Assembly: GCA_903927185.1 (NCBI GenBank)
Contig: CAIYLW010000084.1
Span: 124,001-188,000, forward strand
DNA: 64,000 nucleotides
Direction: 5' to 3'
From: an uncultured Bacteroidota bacterium
GTDB taxonomy: Bacteria > Bacteroidota > Bacteroidia > Chitinophagales > Chitinophagaceae
This document shows positions 35,947 to 45,266 of the stretch, in pieces. The position numbers and the translations under genes are program-made. Position 1 is the stretch's first letter, and each line of letters opens with the position of its first letter. Below the pieces are notes generated by a model that had not been told where the DNA came from, made no database searches, and saw nothing but the letters and a program-made list of their open reading frames with translations.

Positions 35947-37365
35947 TTATTCTGTTACTATGGGTTCTGATTTTTCGATTTCAATTTTATCTCCCAATAA
36001 TTTAATTTGTTGAAATCCTCCGATTACATTTCTTAGATTATTGAAACCCTGACGCTTTAAAAGCGATAAAGCAATCACGCTTCGATAACCCCCAGCACAA
36101 TGCACATACATATTATGAGTATCTTCTAGGTTTGCCATACTTGCAGGATCGATCAGATCGTTTAAAGGAATATTTATTGCAACACTAACATGACCGTCTG
36201 CATATTCTGTTTCTTTTCTTACATCAATTACAACCAAATTTGGATCGAAAGGGATATCCATGGCCAATTCATCAGCTTCCACATCCACAATCATATCATA
36301 TTTTTCTCCAGCTTCTACCCAAGCCGTATAACCCCCTGCTAAATAACCTTCAAATTTCTCATAACCCACACGGGCCAGTCGAATGATAGATTCTTTTTCT
36401 TTGCCTGGTTCGGTAACCAATAAAATTGATTGGTCAAACGGAAGTAAATTACCTGCCCATTCAGCAAATCTTCCTTCAAGCCCAATGCTAATAGAATTAG
36501 GTATAAAGCCTTCTGTGAACACGGTTGAAATACGTGTATCTAAAATAAAAGTTTTATCTTCTTTCATTTTAAATTTGAATTCTTCTATTGTTAAGGCATG
36601 CAATCCCTTATCAAGTACGGTATTGATATTTTTATAACCCTCTTTATTTATTAGTGCATTAATTGGAAAATAGGCAGGAGGTGCTTGTAAACCTTCTGTT
36701 ACTGCTTTTATAAAAGAAGCTTTGTCTGGTTGTTGTAAAGCATAGTTTCCTATTTTCTGCTCCCCTAACGTACTAAATGTTTCTGTACCAAGATTCTTCC
36801 CGCAACTACTACCTGCGCCATGACCTGGATATAGAATTATATCATTTGCTAAAGGCATGATTTTAGTTTGTAGACTATCATAAAGCATTCCCGCTAAGTC
36901 TTCCTTAGTTATTTCATTGGCCTTTTGCGCTAAATCTGGACGACCTACATCACCTACAAATAAGGTATCACCAGTAAAAATTGAATAGTCTTTTCCTTGT
37001 TCGTCTTTCAGTAAATAACAACTACTTTCTAAAGTATGTCCAGGCGTGTGTAACACTTCAATTTGTAGTTTACCCAAACTGAATTTTTCTCCATCGTTAG
37101 AAATATGCACTGGTAAATTTGTAATTGTGCCTGGTCCATATATAATAGTAGCTCCAGTTTCAGCAGCCAGATCCAAGTGCCCGCTTACGAAATCTGCATG
37201 AAAATGCGTTTCAAATATGTATTTAATTTTGGCATTTCTCTTCTCGGCTAAATGAAGGTATTCTTCAATATCACGCAGTGGATCAATGATAGCTGCTTCA
37301 CCTTCACTATCGATATAATAAGCTGCTTCGCTTAAACAGCTTGTATATAATTGCTCTACAAACAT
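35947..37365 (-). CDS. persulfide dioxygenase-type MBL hydrolase fused to two rhodanese domains (CstB/Blh-like)
   Basis: 472 aa. The metallo-beta-lactamase domain (1-250) has THFHADFVSGH, where the usual second His of THxHxDH is Phe, plus HTPGHT and LYPGHGAGSSCG, as in mononuclear-iron persulfide dioxygenases. A rhodanese-like domain without an active-site cysteine follows (FILDTRISTVF, about 270-355), then a rhodanese with the cysteine loop HCAGGYRS (about 365-465). The order matches CstB-type proteins, which oxidise persulfides or sulfide-derived sulfane sulfur. An ArsR-family regulator gene lies 100 bp upstream in the same direction, as in sulfide-detoxification loci. It has its own exact promoter element 15 nt upstream. 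Confidence 0.88.
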   Translation of the reverse strand: MFVEQLYTSCLSEAAYYIDSEGEAAIIDPLRDIEEYLHLAEKRNAKIKYIFETHFHADFVSGHLDLAAETGATIIYGPGTITNLPVHISNDGEKFSLGKLQIEVLHTPGHTLESSCYLLKDEQGKDYSIFTGDTLFVGDVGRPDLAQKANEITKEDLAGMLYDSLQTKIMPLANDIILYPGHGAGSSCGKNLGTETFSTLGEQKIGNYALQQPDKASFIKAVTEGLQAPPAYFPINALINKEGYKNINTVLDKGLHALTIEEFKFKMKEDKTFILDTRISTVFTEGFIPNSISIGLEGRFAEWAGNLLPFDQSILLVTEPGKEKESIIRLARVGYEKFEGYLAGGYTAWVEAGEKYDMIVDVEADELAMDIPFDPNLVVIDVRKETEYADGHVSVAINIPLNDLIDPASMANLEDTHNMYVHCAGGYRSVIALSLLKRQGFNNLRNVIGGFQQIKLLGDKIEIEKSEPIVTE

Positions 37366-37380
37366 TTAATTTATTTTAAG

Positions 37381-37388
37381 CAAAGATA
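37381..37388 (-). promoter_or_regulatory. Bacteroidetes -7 promoter element (MBL-rhodanese gene)
   Basis: TATCTTTG on the minus strand fits TAnnTTTG, 15 nt before the ATG at 37365. Confidence 0.5.
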
Positions 37389-37465
37389 ATAGCAAGCTTC
37401 AAGCCACAATGAGAAATGGCCATAAAGTCACTACAAGTATTTAAATTAGGGGTAAAAGGTAGAAA

Positions 37466-37801
37466 TTAACCTACCAATGTTTCAACGAAAGCAACTACTT
37501 CTGCCAAACGGGTGTAGTTAACAGAATAAAAAATGAATTTACCATCTCTTGAAGTGGCAACAATACCAGCTCTTCTTAAAATTGCCAAATGTTGAGATGC
37601 TACAGATTGCTCTAATCGCAATTTCACATAAATCTCAGTAACTGTCATTTTTTGTTGCTCATCGAGTAATTTAATGATTTGCTGACGAAGTTTGTGATTA
37701 ATAGAACGTAAAATCAGCGCTGCCTTCTTTGTGTGAATAAAATCAACCTTTAAAGCTGCCTTGCTAGCATTTAAAACTACTGATTGCATTGTTTGACTCA
37801 T
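37466..37801 (-). CDS. ArsR/SmtB-family winged-helix transcriptional regulator, cysteine-free
   Basis: 111 aa. A winged helix-turn-helix occupies about residues 25-100 (RQQIIKLLDEQQKMTVTEIYVKL, recognition helix SVASQHLAILRRAGIV, wing SRDGKFIFYSVN). It sits upstream of the persulfide dioxygenase-rhodanese gene, where BigR/SqrR-type regulators sense sulfane sulfur through two cysteines. This protein has no cysteine at all, so that mechanism is excluded. No metal-site CxC is present either. The target is most likely the neighbouring gene or itself. Confidence 0.85.
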   Translation of the reverse strand: MSQTMQSVVLNASKAALKVDFIHTKKAALILRSINHKLRQQIIKLLDEQQKMTVTEIYVKLRLEQSVASQHLAILRRAGIVATSRDGKFIFYSVNYTRLAEVVAFVETLVG

Positions 37802-37905
37802 GGGGGGGAGTTTTAATTTAAATAAATGAATGATATATCAAAAAAATCTTACACAAAATTAAGGTTTTTAAATTAAATAATTTGCCAATATATGTAAGAA
37901 TTAGG

Positions 37906-38589
37906 TCATTTTTTTCGTGTAGGCGAGTAGAAAGATTTTAAATAAAATGGCTCACAATAGGCCAAATTGGCAATTTTTTTTTCTTCCAACGCATTGAATG
38001 CCAATTGACTCATGTCTTCAGCTTCGAATTGTACAGATGAGAATAGGGCATTTTGATGGTGGCAGATAAACTGAAATTTAACAGATCCAGATCCGCTGAA
38101 AACTACGCTGGTTTTATTTAATATTGGCAGAAATGAGGCTTCATCTAAGATTTTTGCGTTTGGAGTTTCGATAATATTTAGTTTATCGTCATATATCGCA
38201 GTAAACACTTCCATTCTTCTTGCATCGATTAATGGAATGTACCTATGCCCTTTCGCAGATTCTCCCATTGATTTTATGGCTGAAACTGCCATAATCTTTA
38301 AAGTATTAATGGTAATTAAGGGTTTTTGTAATGCATAACAGATGCCTTTTGCCGAAGCAAGCCCAACCCTTAAACCTGTATAAGAGCCTGGTCCTTCTGA
38401 TACAGCAATGGCATCTAAATCGGACAATTGTTGGCCATATTCCGCCATTAGTTCTTGAATAGCTGGTTGCAAAAAAGAGCCATGGTTTTTCTGTTCAGTA
38501 CTCACTTTAGATAATATAGGAATACCATTTCTGCTAAGGCAAATACTTGCGTGTTCTGTTGCGGTATCAATTTGTAATATTAGCGCCAT
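37906..38589 (-). CDS. tsaB: tRNA N6-threonylcarbamoyladenosine biosynthesis protein TsaB
   Basis: 227 aa. The ASKHA-fold N-terminus is ILQIDTATEHASICLSRNG, followed by LDAIAVSEGPGSYTGLRVGLASAKGICYAL, the hallmark TsaB segment, and RYIPLIDARRMEVFTAIYD. TsaB is the scaffold partner of TsaD in t6A37 tRNA modification. It begins 3 bp after the hydroxyacyl-CoA dehydrogenase-like gene, so the two are co-transcribed. Its C-terminal tail is Lys-rich. Confidence 0.93.
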   Translation of the reverse strand: MALILQIDTATEHASICLSRNGIPILSKVSTEQKNHGSFLQPAIQELMAEYGQQLSDLDAIAVSEGPGSYTGLRVGLASAKGICYALQKPLITINTLKIMAVSAIKSMGESAKGHRYIPLIDARRMEVFTAIYDDKLNIIETPNAKILDEASFLPILNKTSVVFSGSGSVKFQFICHHQNALFSSVQFEAEDMSQLAFNALEEKKIANLAYCEPFYLKSFYSPTRKK

Positions 38590-38592
38590 TTG

Positions 38593-39228
38593 TTATTTTC
38601 GATTGGAAGCATTTTGATTAGCCAATTCCTGCAAAAGTGCCGGTGCGATTGCATATCGTTCGTCTGTTAAATTTAGTATTTCCAGTAGTTTAGCAATTTT
38701 GTTTAATCCAATTAAACTAGCCCATTCAAAAGGACCATAAGGATAATTAGTTCCCAATTTCATAGCGATATCTATTTCATTTTTTGAACTAATTTCTTCT
38801 TCCAATGTAAAATATGCCTCATTGATAATCATTGCAATAATACGTACTGCAATAAAACCTGGTTCATCTGGCACTGCTATTGCCTTTCTTCCTAATTTTT
38901 CTAGCATCATTAATGATGGTTGAAGCAATGTTTTATCAGCCATTGCAATTTCCCAGATCGGTCTATTTAAAAAACTATTCCATGCATTCATACGTATAGC
39001 GTTTGATGGCAGTTCATGCGAAGTATTGAAAACAGCATTCACAAAAATGGGAGCTGAGTTTATATCATCAAAAAACCAACCGTCTTCTTCAAAAGAAAAG
39101 TCGAAATAAGCATCTGCTTCCTTCCAATAATGCCGATCCTCTGCCCATTGAAATTGCAAGTTTTCGGCCCAATGCATAGTTTCAAGGGTTGCTTTCTGAT
39201 CAGAGGTTGCTTTTACTACAATCTGCAT
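38593..39228 (-). CDS. 3-hydroxyacyl-CoA dehydrogenase C-terminal-domain protein with degenerate N-terminal half
   Basis: 211 aa. Residues ~118-200 read as a 3HCDH C-terminal domain (EPGFIAVRIIAMIINEAYFTLEEE, IDIAMKLGTNYPYGPFEWASLIGLNKI). Residues 1-110 are acidic and Trp/Phe-rich, and lack the GxGxxG NAD-binding loop of the normal ~190-residue Rossmann domain. It is therefore unlikely to be a conventional dehydrogenase. It is followed 3 bp later by tsaB and preceded by an exact promoter element. The function is unknown. Confidence 0.7.
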   Translation of the reverse strand: MQIVVKATSDQKATLETMHWAENLQFQWAEDRHYWKEADAYFDFSFEEDGWFFDDINSAPIFVNAVFNTSHELPSNAIRMNAWNSFLNRPIWEIAMADKTLLQPSLMMLEKLGRKAIAVPDEPGFIAVRIIAMIINEAYFTLEEEISSKNEIDIAMKLGTNYPYGPFEWASLIGLNKIAKLLEILNLTDERYAIAPALLQELANQNASNRK

Positions 39229-39245
39229 TTGTTTTTCTTAATCTG

Positions 39246-39253
39246 CAAATTTA
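39246..39253 (-). promoter_or_regulatory. Bacteroidetes -7 promoter element (3HCDH-like/tsaB operon)
   Basis: TAAATTTG on the minus strand fits TAnnTTTG, 17 nt before the ATG at 39228, in the divergent region shared with ridA. Confidence 0.55.
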
Positions 39254-39303
39254 GGTTGGTAGCTTGATGGAAATGCAGCAAATTGCCATCCTAAATAAAA
39301 TAT

Positions 39304-39690
39304 ATGCCAAAACAAGTCATTAACACAGATAAAGCACCATCACCTATCGGTCCTTATAGTCAAGCCGTACGAGCAAATGGAATGGTATTTTTAAGCGGTC
39401 AAGTAGCATTTGTTCCAGCAACTGGGGAATTGGAATTGAGCAGTTTGGAATCTGAAACGCATCAAGTAATGAAGAATATTCAAGCTGTTTTAGATGAAGC
39501 CAAAATTAGCTTTGAGCATGTAATCAAGACAACTATCTTTTTAAGTGATATGTCTTTATTTGCACAAGTGAATGCAGTTTATGGTACTTACTTTACTGGA
39601 GATTTTCCTGCACGCGAAACAGTTGCAGTAAAAGGATTACCAAGGGGGGTAAATGTAGAAATCAGTATGATTGCAGTAGAAAAATTATAA
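39304..39690 (+). CDS. ridA: RidA family reactive intermediate/imine deaminase
   Basis: 128 aa, full-length YjgF/YER057c/UK114 fold: INTDKAPSPIGPYSQAVRANGMVFLSGQ at the start, the active-site arginine in DFPARETVAVKGLPRG, and the terminal EISMIAVEKL. It deaminates 2-aminoacrylate and related enamines released by PLP enzymes and protects those enzymes. It is divergent from the tsaB operon. Its stop lies 1 nt from the stop of the convergent epimerase gene. Confidence 0.93.
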   Translation: MPKQVINTDKAPSPIGPYSQAVRANGMVFLSGQVAFVPATGELELSSLESETHQVMKNIQAVLDEAKISFEHVIKTTIFLSDMSLFAQVNAVYGTYFTGDFPARETVAVKGLPRGVNVEISMIAVEKL

Positions 39691-39691
39691 A

Positions 39692-40636
39692 CTAAAGAAT
39701 TACTGCCATATAACTTGTGCTGAAATTAATGGTATCCTGGGGTTCCAATATTTGGAGCCCCATTTTATTATTAAATGCATCTGGTGCAGAGCTTAAATTT
39801 TCTATAGCAATTTTTTTTCTGTCTTCTGGCGTATAGAATTGCATATAAGGATAATTGATAGTAGGTTCTATGATTAGTTGCAAATTTTTATTACTCAATA
39901 TACATTTTGGATTAGCTATGCTTTTATCTAATAAAAAACAATTATCAAGAAATGTGTCTTTCATTAAATGGCCCTTCTTAAATCTTTCATCATTGATTAA
40001 TCCACTGGTTGGAATAAGTTCCTTATCAAATTCAACCTGTTGATTAGTGTCGATTTGTAAGGTATAATCATCTACTGAATCCCCTAAAGTAAAATAAGGA
40101 TGCCAGCCATCAGATATTGGGATTGGCATTAAGCTGGCATTAGTAATGGTAGTAGTTACAGAGAGTTTATTTCCTTTTTCTAATTTCCACAATAGTTGGA
40201 TAAGGTATGGGAAAGGATATCCTTTTTCATTTCCAGGATAGGAATAATATAGTTCTACAATGGCACTATTTTCATCTGCCTTTGTACTTTGAATTTGATA
40301 AACAGCATCATAAATAATTCCGTGAATAGCGTGATTGCCCAGAAACCATTTTTCAATTTGAAATGCTTCTTCATTCCAGTTATATTTTCCTAATCCCATT
40401 CTACAAACAAATGGCGAAAGCTTAGCACTCTTAAAACCATTTGTGATATTTTCTATCGCATCAGATACTGAGTAAAAACCAGCTATTAGGTTAGCATTTT
40501 TTTTATTTATTAAGATATTAAATGCATTTAAAATTCCACCAAATGCGTAAATTTCAGCACTGGTTTGAGTTTGATGATCCTTCAATGTTATTATAGGATG
40601 GTTTTGGCGATGATCAACAAAGACTTCGAACGACAT
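39692..40636 (-). CDS. aldose 1-epimerase family protein
   Basis: 314 aa galactose-mutarotase-like beta-sandwich. Landmarks are GFKSAKLSPFVCRMGLGKYNWNEE, NHAIHGIIYDAVY (the catalytic-region His), ITNASLMPIPISDGWHPYFTLG (the second His motif) and the late NYPYMQFYTPEDRKKIAIENLSSAPDAFN, carrying the acid expected for the base. It interconverts hexose anomers or acts on a related sugar; the true substrate is unknown. It is convergent with ridA. Confidence 0.85.
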   Translation of the reverse strand: MSFEVFVDHRQNHPIITLKDHQTQTSAEIYAFGGILNAFNILINKKNANLIAGFYSVSDAIENITNGFKSAKLSPFVCRMGLGKYNWNEEAFQIEKWFLGNHAIHGIIYDAVYQIQSTKADENSAIVELYYSYPGNEKGYPFPYLIQLLWKLEKGNKLSVTTTITNASLMPIPISDGWHPYFTLGDSVDDYTLQIDTNQQVEFDKELIPTSGLINDERFKKGHLMKDTFLDNCFLLDKSIANPKCILSNKNLQLIIEPTINYPYMQFYTPEDRKKIAIENLSSAPDAFNNKMGLQILEPQDTINFSTSYMAVIL

Positions 40637-40722
40637 ATTAATAAGTTATGATTGAAGTTAAGTATTTTTTCAAAACACTACTAATTAAGGACTGAAGGAA
40701 TAGCTTATCGAAATTCTGCAAC

Positions 40723-40730
40723 TATATTTG
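40723..40730 (+). promoter_or_regulatory. Bacteroidetes -7 promoter element (DUF2147 gene)
   Basis: TATATTTG fits TAnnTTTG and ends 18 nt before the ATG at 40749. Confidence 0.6.
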
Positions 40731-40748
40731 TTATAATTTTTCTTCTTT

Positions 40749-41093
40749 ATGAATCATTTTAAATCAGTGCTGCTTTTTGCTTTTTTGATATTAGGGAGCA
40801 ATCTTGCTTATTCTCAAAAGGCAACTGATGACTTTTGTGGAAAGTGGAAAACTGAAGAAGGTGGCACAATAGAAATTACCAAAAAAGATGAGGGCTTTAT
40901 AGGAATTGGAGTGCTTAGAAAATGGGTGATTTTGAAAGACCTCCAATTTGTAAATGGGAAATGGGTTTCAGAAATGACTAATCCCATTAAAAATCGAACA
41001 GCTAATTGTGAATTAGTTTTAGAAAATAACCGAATAAAAATAATCGCCCGAAAAGGGATTTTTTCTAAAACTATCTATTGGACAAAATTATAA
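40749..41093 (+). CDS. small secreted DUF2147-like protein
   Basis: 114 aa with signal peptide (FKSVLLFAFLILGSNLAYSQ). The mature part starts DDFCGKWKTEEGGTIEI, resembling the opening of DUF2147 (GxWxTEdg...I). It then has short beta strands and ends KTIYWTKL. It probably forms a small beta-barrel or sandwich in the periplasm. The function is unknown. Confidence 0.7.
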   Translation: MNHFKSVLLFAFLILGSNLAYSQKATDDFCGKWKTEEGGTIEITKKDEGFIGIGVLRKWVILKDLQFVNGKWVSEMTNPIKNRTANCELVLENNRIKIIARKGIFSKTIYWTKL

Positions 41094-41166
41094 TAGTCAA
41101 ATAAAACTAACAAGTGTTAACTATTGCTTCTAATCATGTAATTTTATCGCTCAATGAAGTAGTGAA

Positions 41167-44100
41167 ATGGCCTATACAGCAAAGCATAAGATTCGGATTG
41201 TAACAGCAGCAAGTTTATTTGATGGGCATGATGCAGCTATAAATGTGATGCGTCGAATTCTGCAATCCAAGGGAGCAGAAATTATTCATCTCGGCCATAA
41301 TAGAAGTGTTCTTGAAATAGTAGAATGTGCCATTGAAGAGGATGTGCAAGGAATAGCTATAACTTCTTACCAAGGCGGCCATCTCGAATTTTTCAAATAC
41401 ATGAGGGATTTACTCGACCAAAATGGATGTAGCCATATCAAAATTTTTGGTGGAGGAGGTGGCACCATTTTACCAGAAGAAATCAGACAATTACATCAAT
41501 ATGGAATTAGTAGAATTTATAGCCCAGATGATGGTCGTCAAATGGGTTTGGAAGGAATGATTGAAGATGTGATTAAACAATGCGATTTTGAATTGTCCTC
41601 TTCATTCAATTATCCCCATGCTTTAAAATTGGATGAACAAAAAGATATAAGAAAAATAGCCAGGCAAATTACCAATGCAGAGAATGGAAAAAATTCTCAA
41701 AAAATCATTCTCTCCGATGATCAGAAAAAAATACCGGTCTTAGGAATTACGGGTACCGGTGGTGCCGGGAAAAGCTCGGTAACGGATGAATTAGTAAGAA
41801 GATTTTTGCAACATTTTACAGATAAAACTATTGCAGTAATATCTGTAGATCCCTCAAAGAAAAAAACTGGTGGGGCTTTGTTAGGAGACCGCATCAGAAT
41901 GAATTCCATATCAAGCCCAAGAGTGTATATGCGCAGTATGGCAACGCGCGACGATAATACTGCTTTGAGTGCCTATATGCAAGAAGCTATAGATATCTGT
42001 AAAAGTACGGGCTTTGATTTTATAATTTTAGAAAGCGCAGGTGTTGGTCAGAGTGATGCAAGTATTTTGGACTTCTGCGATTTGAGTTTATATATTATGA
42101 CTCCTGAATTTGGAGCAGCCTCACAGCTTGAAAAAATAAACATGTTGGATTATGCTGATATGGTTTGTATCAATAAATTCGACAAAGCAGGAGCGCTTGA
42201 TGCTTTACACGATGTTCGGAAGCAGTATAAACGAAATCATAATATTTGGAATTTAAAAGACGAAGAACTTCCAATAGTTGGAACCATTGCAGCGCAGTTT
42301 AATGATGCAGGTGTTAACGAATTGTTTATTAGGCTGATAAAAAAAATAATAGAGAAAACAGGAATACATTTTGGAACAGATCCGGAAACCTGGTTAAAAG
42401 GAGAAATAACAACTCAATCTCAAATCATACCACCAAAACGTGTTCGATATTTGTCTGAAATAGCTGAGCAAAATAGAAATTATGATGCTTGGGCAAATGA
42501 CCAATCTGCTATTGCAAGTAAATTGTATCAGATCAATGGCACCATAGAAATACTTCAAAAGGAGGCTTCTTTTAAAAATCTAGAAACACAGGATATTTTG
42601 TTTCAGATGAAAAAGCATTTTGATGAAAAATTGAATGTCGAATGCAAAAAATTAATTGAACAATGGCCTGCTGTTATTAAAAAATATAATTCCGATTTTT
42701 TTGAATACCAAGTAAGAGGCAAAACAATTAAGCAATCTTTTGTCAATATTTCATTAAGCGGAACCAGGATCCCAAAAATCTCTTTGCCGAAATATAAAGA
42801 CTGGGGTGATATTTTAATGTGGCAGTTGCAAGAAAATGTACCAGGTGAATTTCCCTATACTGCAGGCTCATTTGAGCTGAAACGTCAGGGTGAAGATCCT
42901 ACGCGCATGTTTGCTGGTGAGGGTGGTCCGGAACGAACCAATAAACGCTTTCATTATGTTTCTTTGGGACAGCCTGCAATTCGCTTGTCTACTGCATTTG
43001 ATAGTGTTACACTTTATGGCGAAGATCCCGATCCTCGGCCGGATATTTATGGTAAAGTGGGCAATAGTGGAGTTAGCATTGCCACTTTAGATGATGCAAA
43101 AAAATTGTATAGTGGATTTGATCTATGTGATGCCAAGACTTCTGTGAGTATGACCATTAACGGACCTGCTACTATTATTCTTGCCTTTTTTATGAATGCA
43201 GCTATTGATCAACTGTGTGAAAAATATATTGAAGAAAAAAATGGTTGGGAGGAAGTTGAAAAATATCTGACTAATAAATTTAAATCTACTGTAAGACCTA
43301 TATATTATAATCCTTCTTCTCCTGAAAGATTACCCGAAGGGAATAATGGATTAGGTCTAAAACTTTTAGGCATTACAGGAGATGAAGTTTTGCCTGCGGA
43401 ACAATATCAAAAAATAAAGGAAGAGGCGCTTAGGCAAGTTAGAGGGACTGTACAAGCTGATATACTCAAAGAAGATCAAGCCCAAAACACCTGTATATTT
43501 TCAACTGAGTTTGCTTTAAAATTAATGGGTGATGTACAGTACTATTTTATTGATGAAAAAATTCGAAACTTTTATAGTGTTAGTATTAGTGGTTACCATA
43601 TAGCAGAAGCAGGAGCAAATCCTATCACCCAACTGGCATTTACACTTTCCAATGGATTTACTTTTATAGAATATTATTTAAGTAGGGGAATGAAGATTGA
43701 TGATTTTGCTCCTAATCTGTCTTTCTTTTTTAGTAATGGAATGGATGCAGAGTATTGTGTCATTGGTCGTGTAGCAAGAAGGATTTGGGCCAAAGCCATG
43801 AAATTTAAATATCATGGAAATGATCGTTCGCAAAAATTAAAATATCATATTCAAACTAGTGGCAGGAGTTTGCATGCTCAGGAAATTGACTTTAATGATA
43901 TACGTACAACACTTCAGGCACTCTATGCGATATATGATAATTGTAATAGTTTACATACGAATGCATATGATGAGGCAATTACAACTCCAACGGAAGAAAG
44001 TGTAAGAAGGGCAATGGCCATTCAATTAATTATTAATCGAGAACTAGGTACTGCTAAGAATGAAAATCCTAATCAGGGTAGTTTCTTAATTGAAGAATTA

Positions 44101-44541
44101 ACAGATTTGGTGGAAGAGGCTGTTTTAATCGAATTTGATAGATTAACCGAAAGAGGTGGCGTTTTGGGGGCAATGGAAAGAATGTATCAAAGAAATAAAA
44201 TTCAAGAAGAAAGCCTTCAGTATGAAACTTTAAAACATACTGGAGAGTTGCCTATTATTGGAGTAAACACATTTCTCAATAAAAAAGGAAGCCCTACGAT
44301 TTTGCCTAATGAAGTAATACGCTCAACATCCGAAGAAAAGCAGCAGCAGATTCAGAACTTACTACAATTTCAAAAGCGCAATATTGGTAAAGCCGAACCT
44401 GCCCTTATACGACTAAAGAAAGCAGCCATAAACAATGAGAACCTTTTTGAGGAATTAATGGAAACTGTAAAATATTGTTCATTAGGCCAGATTACCCATG
44501 CTTTATATGAAGTTGGGGGGCAGTATAGAAGAAATATGTAA
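41167..44541 (+). CDS. icmF: fused isobutyryl-CoA mutase (IcmF)
   Basis: 1124 aa, B12-dependent radical mutase fused to its G-protein chaperone. Order: cobalamin-binding domain (1-140; [29 protein letters not shown]), MeaI-like GTPase (about 185-400; P-loop [22 protein letters not shown]), linker, then substrate-binding mutase barrel (about 540-1124; [61 protein letters not shown]). This domain order and the active-site segments are IcmF rather than methylmalonyl-CoA mutase. It interconverts isobutyryl- and n-butyryl-CoA, and possibly pivalyl- and isovaleryl-CoA. The genome must supply adenosylcobalamin. A near-consensus -7 element (TAATTTTA) precedes it. Confidence 0.93.
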   Translation: MAYTAKHKIRIVTAASLFDGHDAAINVMRRILQSKGAEIIHLGHNRSVLEIVECAIEEDVQGIAITSYQGGHLEFFKYMRDLLDQNGCSHIKIFGGGGGTILPEEIRQLHQYGISRIYSPDDGRQMGLEGMIEDVIKQCDFELSSSFNYPHALKLDEQKDIRKIARQITNAENGKNSQKIILSDDQKKIPVLGITGTGGAGKSSVTDELVRRFLQHFTDKTIAVISVDPSKKKTGGALLGDRIRMNSISSPRVYMRSMATRDDNTALSAYMQEAIDICKSTGFDFIILESAGVGQSDASILDFCDLSLYIMTPEFGAASQLEKINMLDYADMVCINKFDKAGALDALHDVRKQYKRNHNIWNLKDEELPIVGTIAAQFNDAGVNELFIRLIKKIIEKTGIHFGTDPETWLKGEITTQSQIIPPKRVRYLSEIAEQNRNYDAWANDQSAIASKLYQINGTIEILQKEASFKNLETQDILFQMKKHFDEKLNVECKKLIEQWPAVIKKYNSDFFEYQVRGKTIKQSFVNISLSGTRIPKISLPKYKDWGDILMWQLQENVPGEFPYTAGSFELKRQGEDPTRMFAGEGGPERTNKRFHYVSLGQPAIRLSTAFDSVTLYGEDPDPRPDIYGKVGNSGVSIATLDDAKKLYSGFDLCDAKTSVSMTINGPATIILAFFMNAAIDQLCEKYIEEKNGWEEVEKYLTNKFKSTVRPIYYNPSSPERLPEGNNGLGLKLLGITGDEVLPAEQYQKIKEEALRQVRGTVQADILKEDQAQNTCIFSTEFALKLMGDVQYYFIDEKIRNFYSVSISGYHIAEAGANPITQLAFTLSNGFTFIEYYLSRGMKIDDFAPNLSFFFSNGMDAEYCVIGRVARRIWAKAMKFKYHGNDRSQKLKYHIQTSGRSLHAQEIDFNDIRTTLQALYAIYDNCNSLHTNAYDEAITTPTEESVRRAMAIQLIINRELGTAKNENPNQGSFLIEELTDLVEEAVLIEFDRLTERGGVLGAMERMYQRNKIQEESLQYETLKHTGELPIIGVNTFLNKKGSPTILPNEVIRSTSEEKQQQIQNLLQFQKRNIGKAEPALIRLKKAAINNENLFEELMETVKYCSLGQITHALYEVGGQYRRNM

Positions 44542-44599
44542 ATAGGTTATTTTCATCTTTTAAAAAAAGCTAACTTATGCCCGTTTTAAAATCAGAAAT

Positions 44600-45196
44600 A
44601 TGATAGTTAAAAGATTTTTATTGGTATTGAGTTGTGGATTGTTAACCCTTACTGCTTTACAAGCGCAATATAGAAAAATAGACACTACAATGAAAGTGGG
44701 CAGTGCCGGCTACCGTGTTTATTGTAACAACAAAAATCCTGAGAAGAATAACCTTAATGTTACACCTATTGGCTTTGATAAAAGTGCTCGTGAAATATCT
44801 ATTGAAATTAAAGGAAGAGTTTTATCAACAGAGTCGGACGACCTCAACAACGATGGGTTTCCCGATCTGATTCTTTATATATATAGCAGCGATGTAAATG
44901 GATATGGTAAAGCGTTTGGAATTTATTCTGATAAAAACCAAGGGATACGCCCAATTATGTTCCCAGATATTATGGATGATATGAAATTGTCTGTTGGATA
45001 TAAAGGCCATGATGAATATAGTTTAATTGAAGGAAATTTGATGCGACGTTTTCCTGTCTATCAAAAAGTTGATAGTGTAAATACTTTACCTAATGGGATG
45101 ATACGTCAAATTCAGTATCGAGTGGTGCCTACTGAACAAGAAGGATTTAAATTTAAAGTGGTTAGATCTTTTGAATTTAAAAAATCACAACCTTAA
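44600..45196 (+). CDS. secreted protein of unknown function
   Basis: 198 aa with signal peptide (FLLVLSCGLLTLTALQAQ). The mature part is beta-rich. DDLNNDGFPDLILYIYS (about residues 81-97) resembles an FG-GAP/Asp-rich calcium loop. The C-terminus is basic (FKVVRSFEFKKSQP). No family was recognised. It lies between icmF (58-bp gap) and the YncE/phosphoesterase gene (70-bp gap), in the same direction. A near-consensus -7 element (TAACTTAT, 44571-44578) lies 21 nt upstream, suggesting its own promoter. Confidence 0.75.
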   Translation: MIVKRFLLVLSCGLLTLTALQAQYRKIDTTMKVGSAGYRVYCNNKNPEKNNLNVTPIGFDKSAREISIEIKGRVLSTESDDLNNDGFPDLILYIYSSDVNGYGKAFGIYSDKNQGIRPIMFPDIMDDMKLSVGYKGHDEYSLIEGNLMRRFPVYQKVDSVNTLPNGMIRQIQYRVVPTEQEGFKFKVVRSFEFKKSQP

Positions 45197-45266
45197 TTCT
45201 TTGTTGTTTATTTATTAATACACAGCTGTTTTCAATTAATTATTTTAGTGTTTCAAAATTTGAGTC

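Noticed and set aside
37811..37878. A/T inverted repeat (TTTAATTTAAA and complement) upstream of the ArsR gene as operator
   Set aside because: Pure A/T sequence in an AT-rich spacer; expected by chance and not distinguishable from background.
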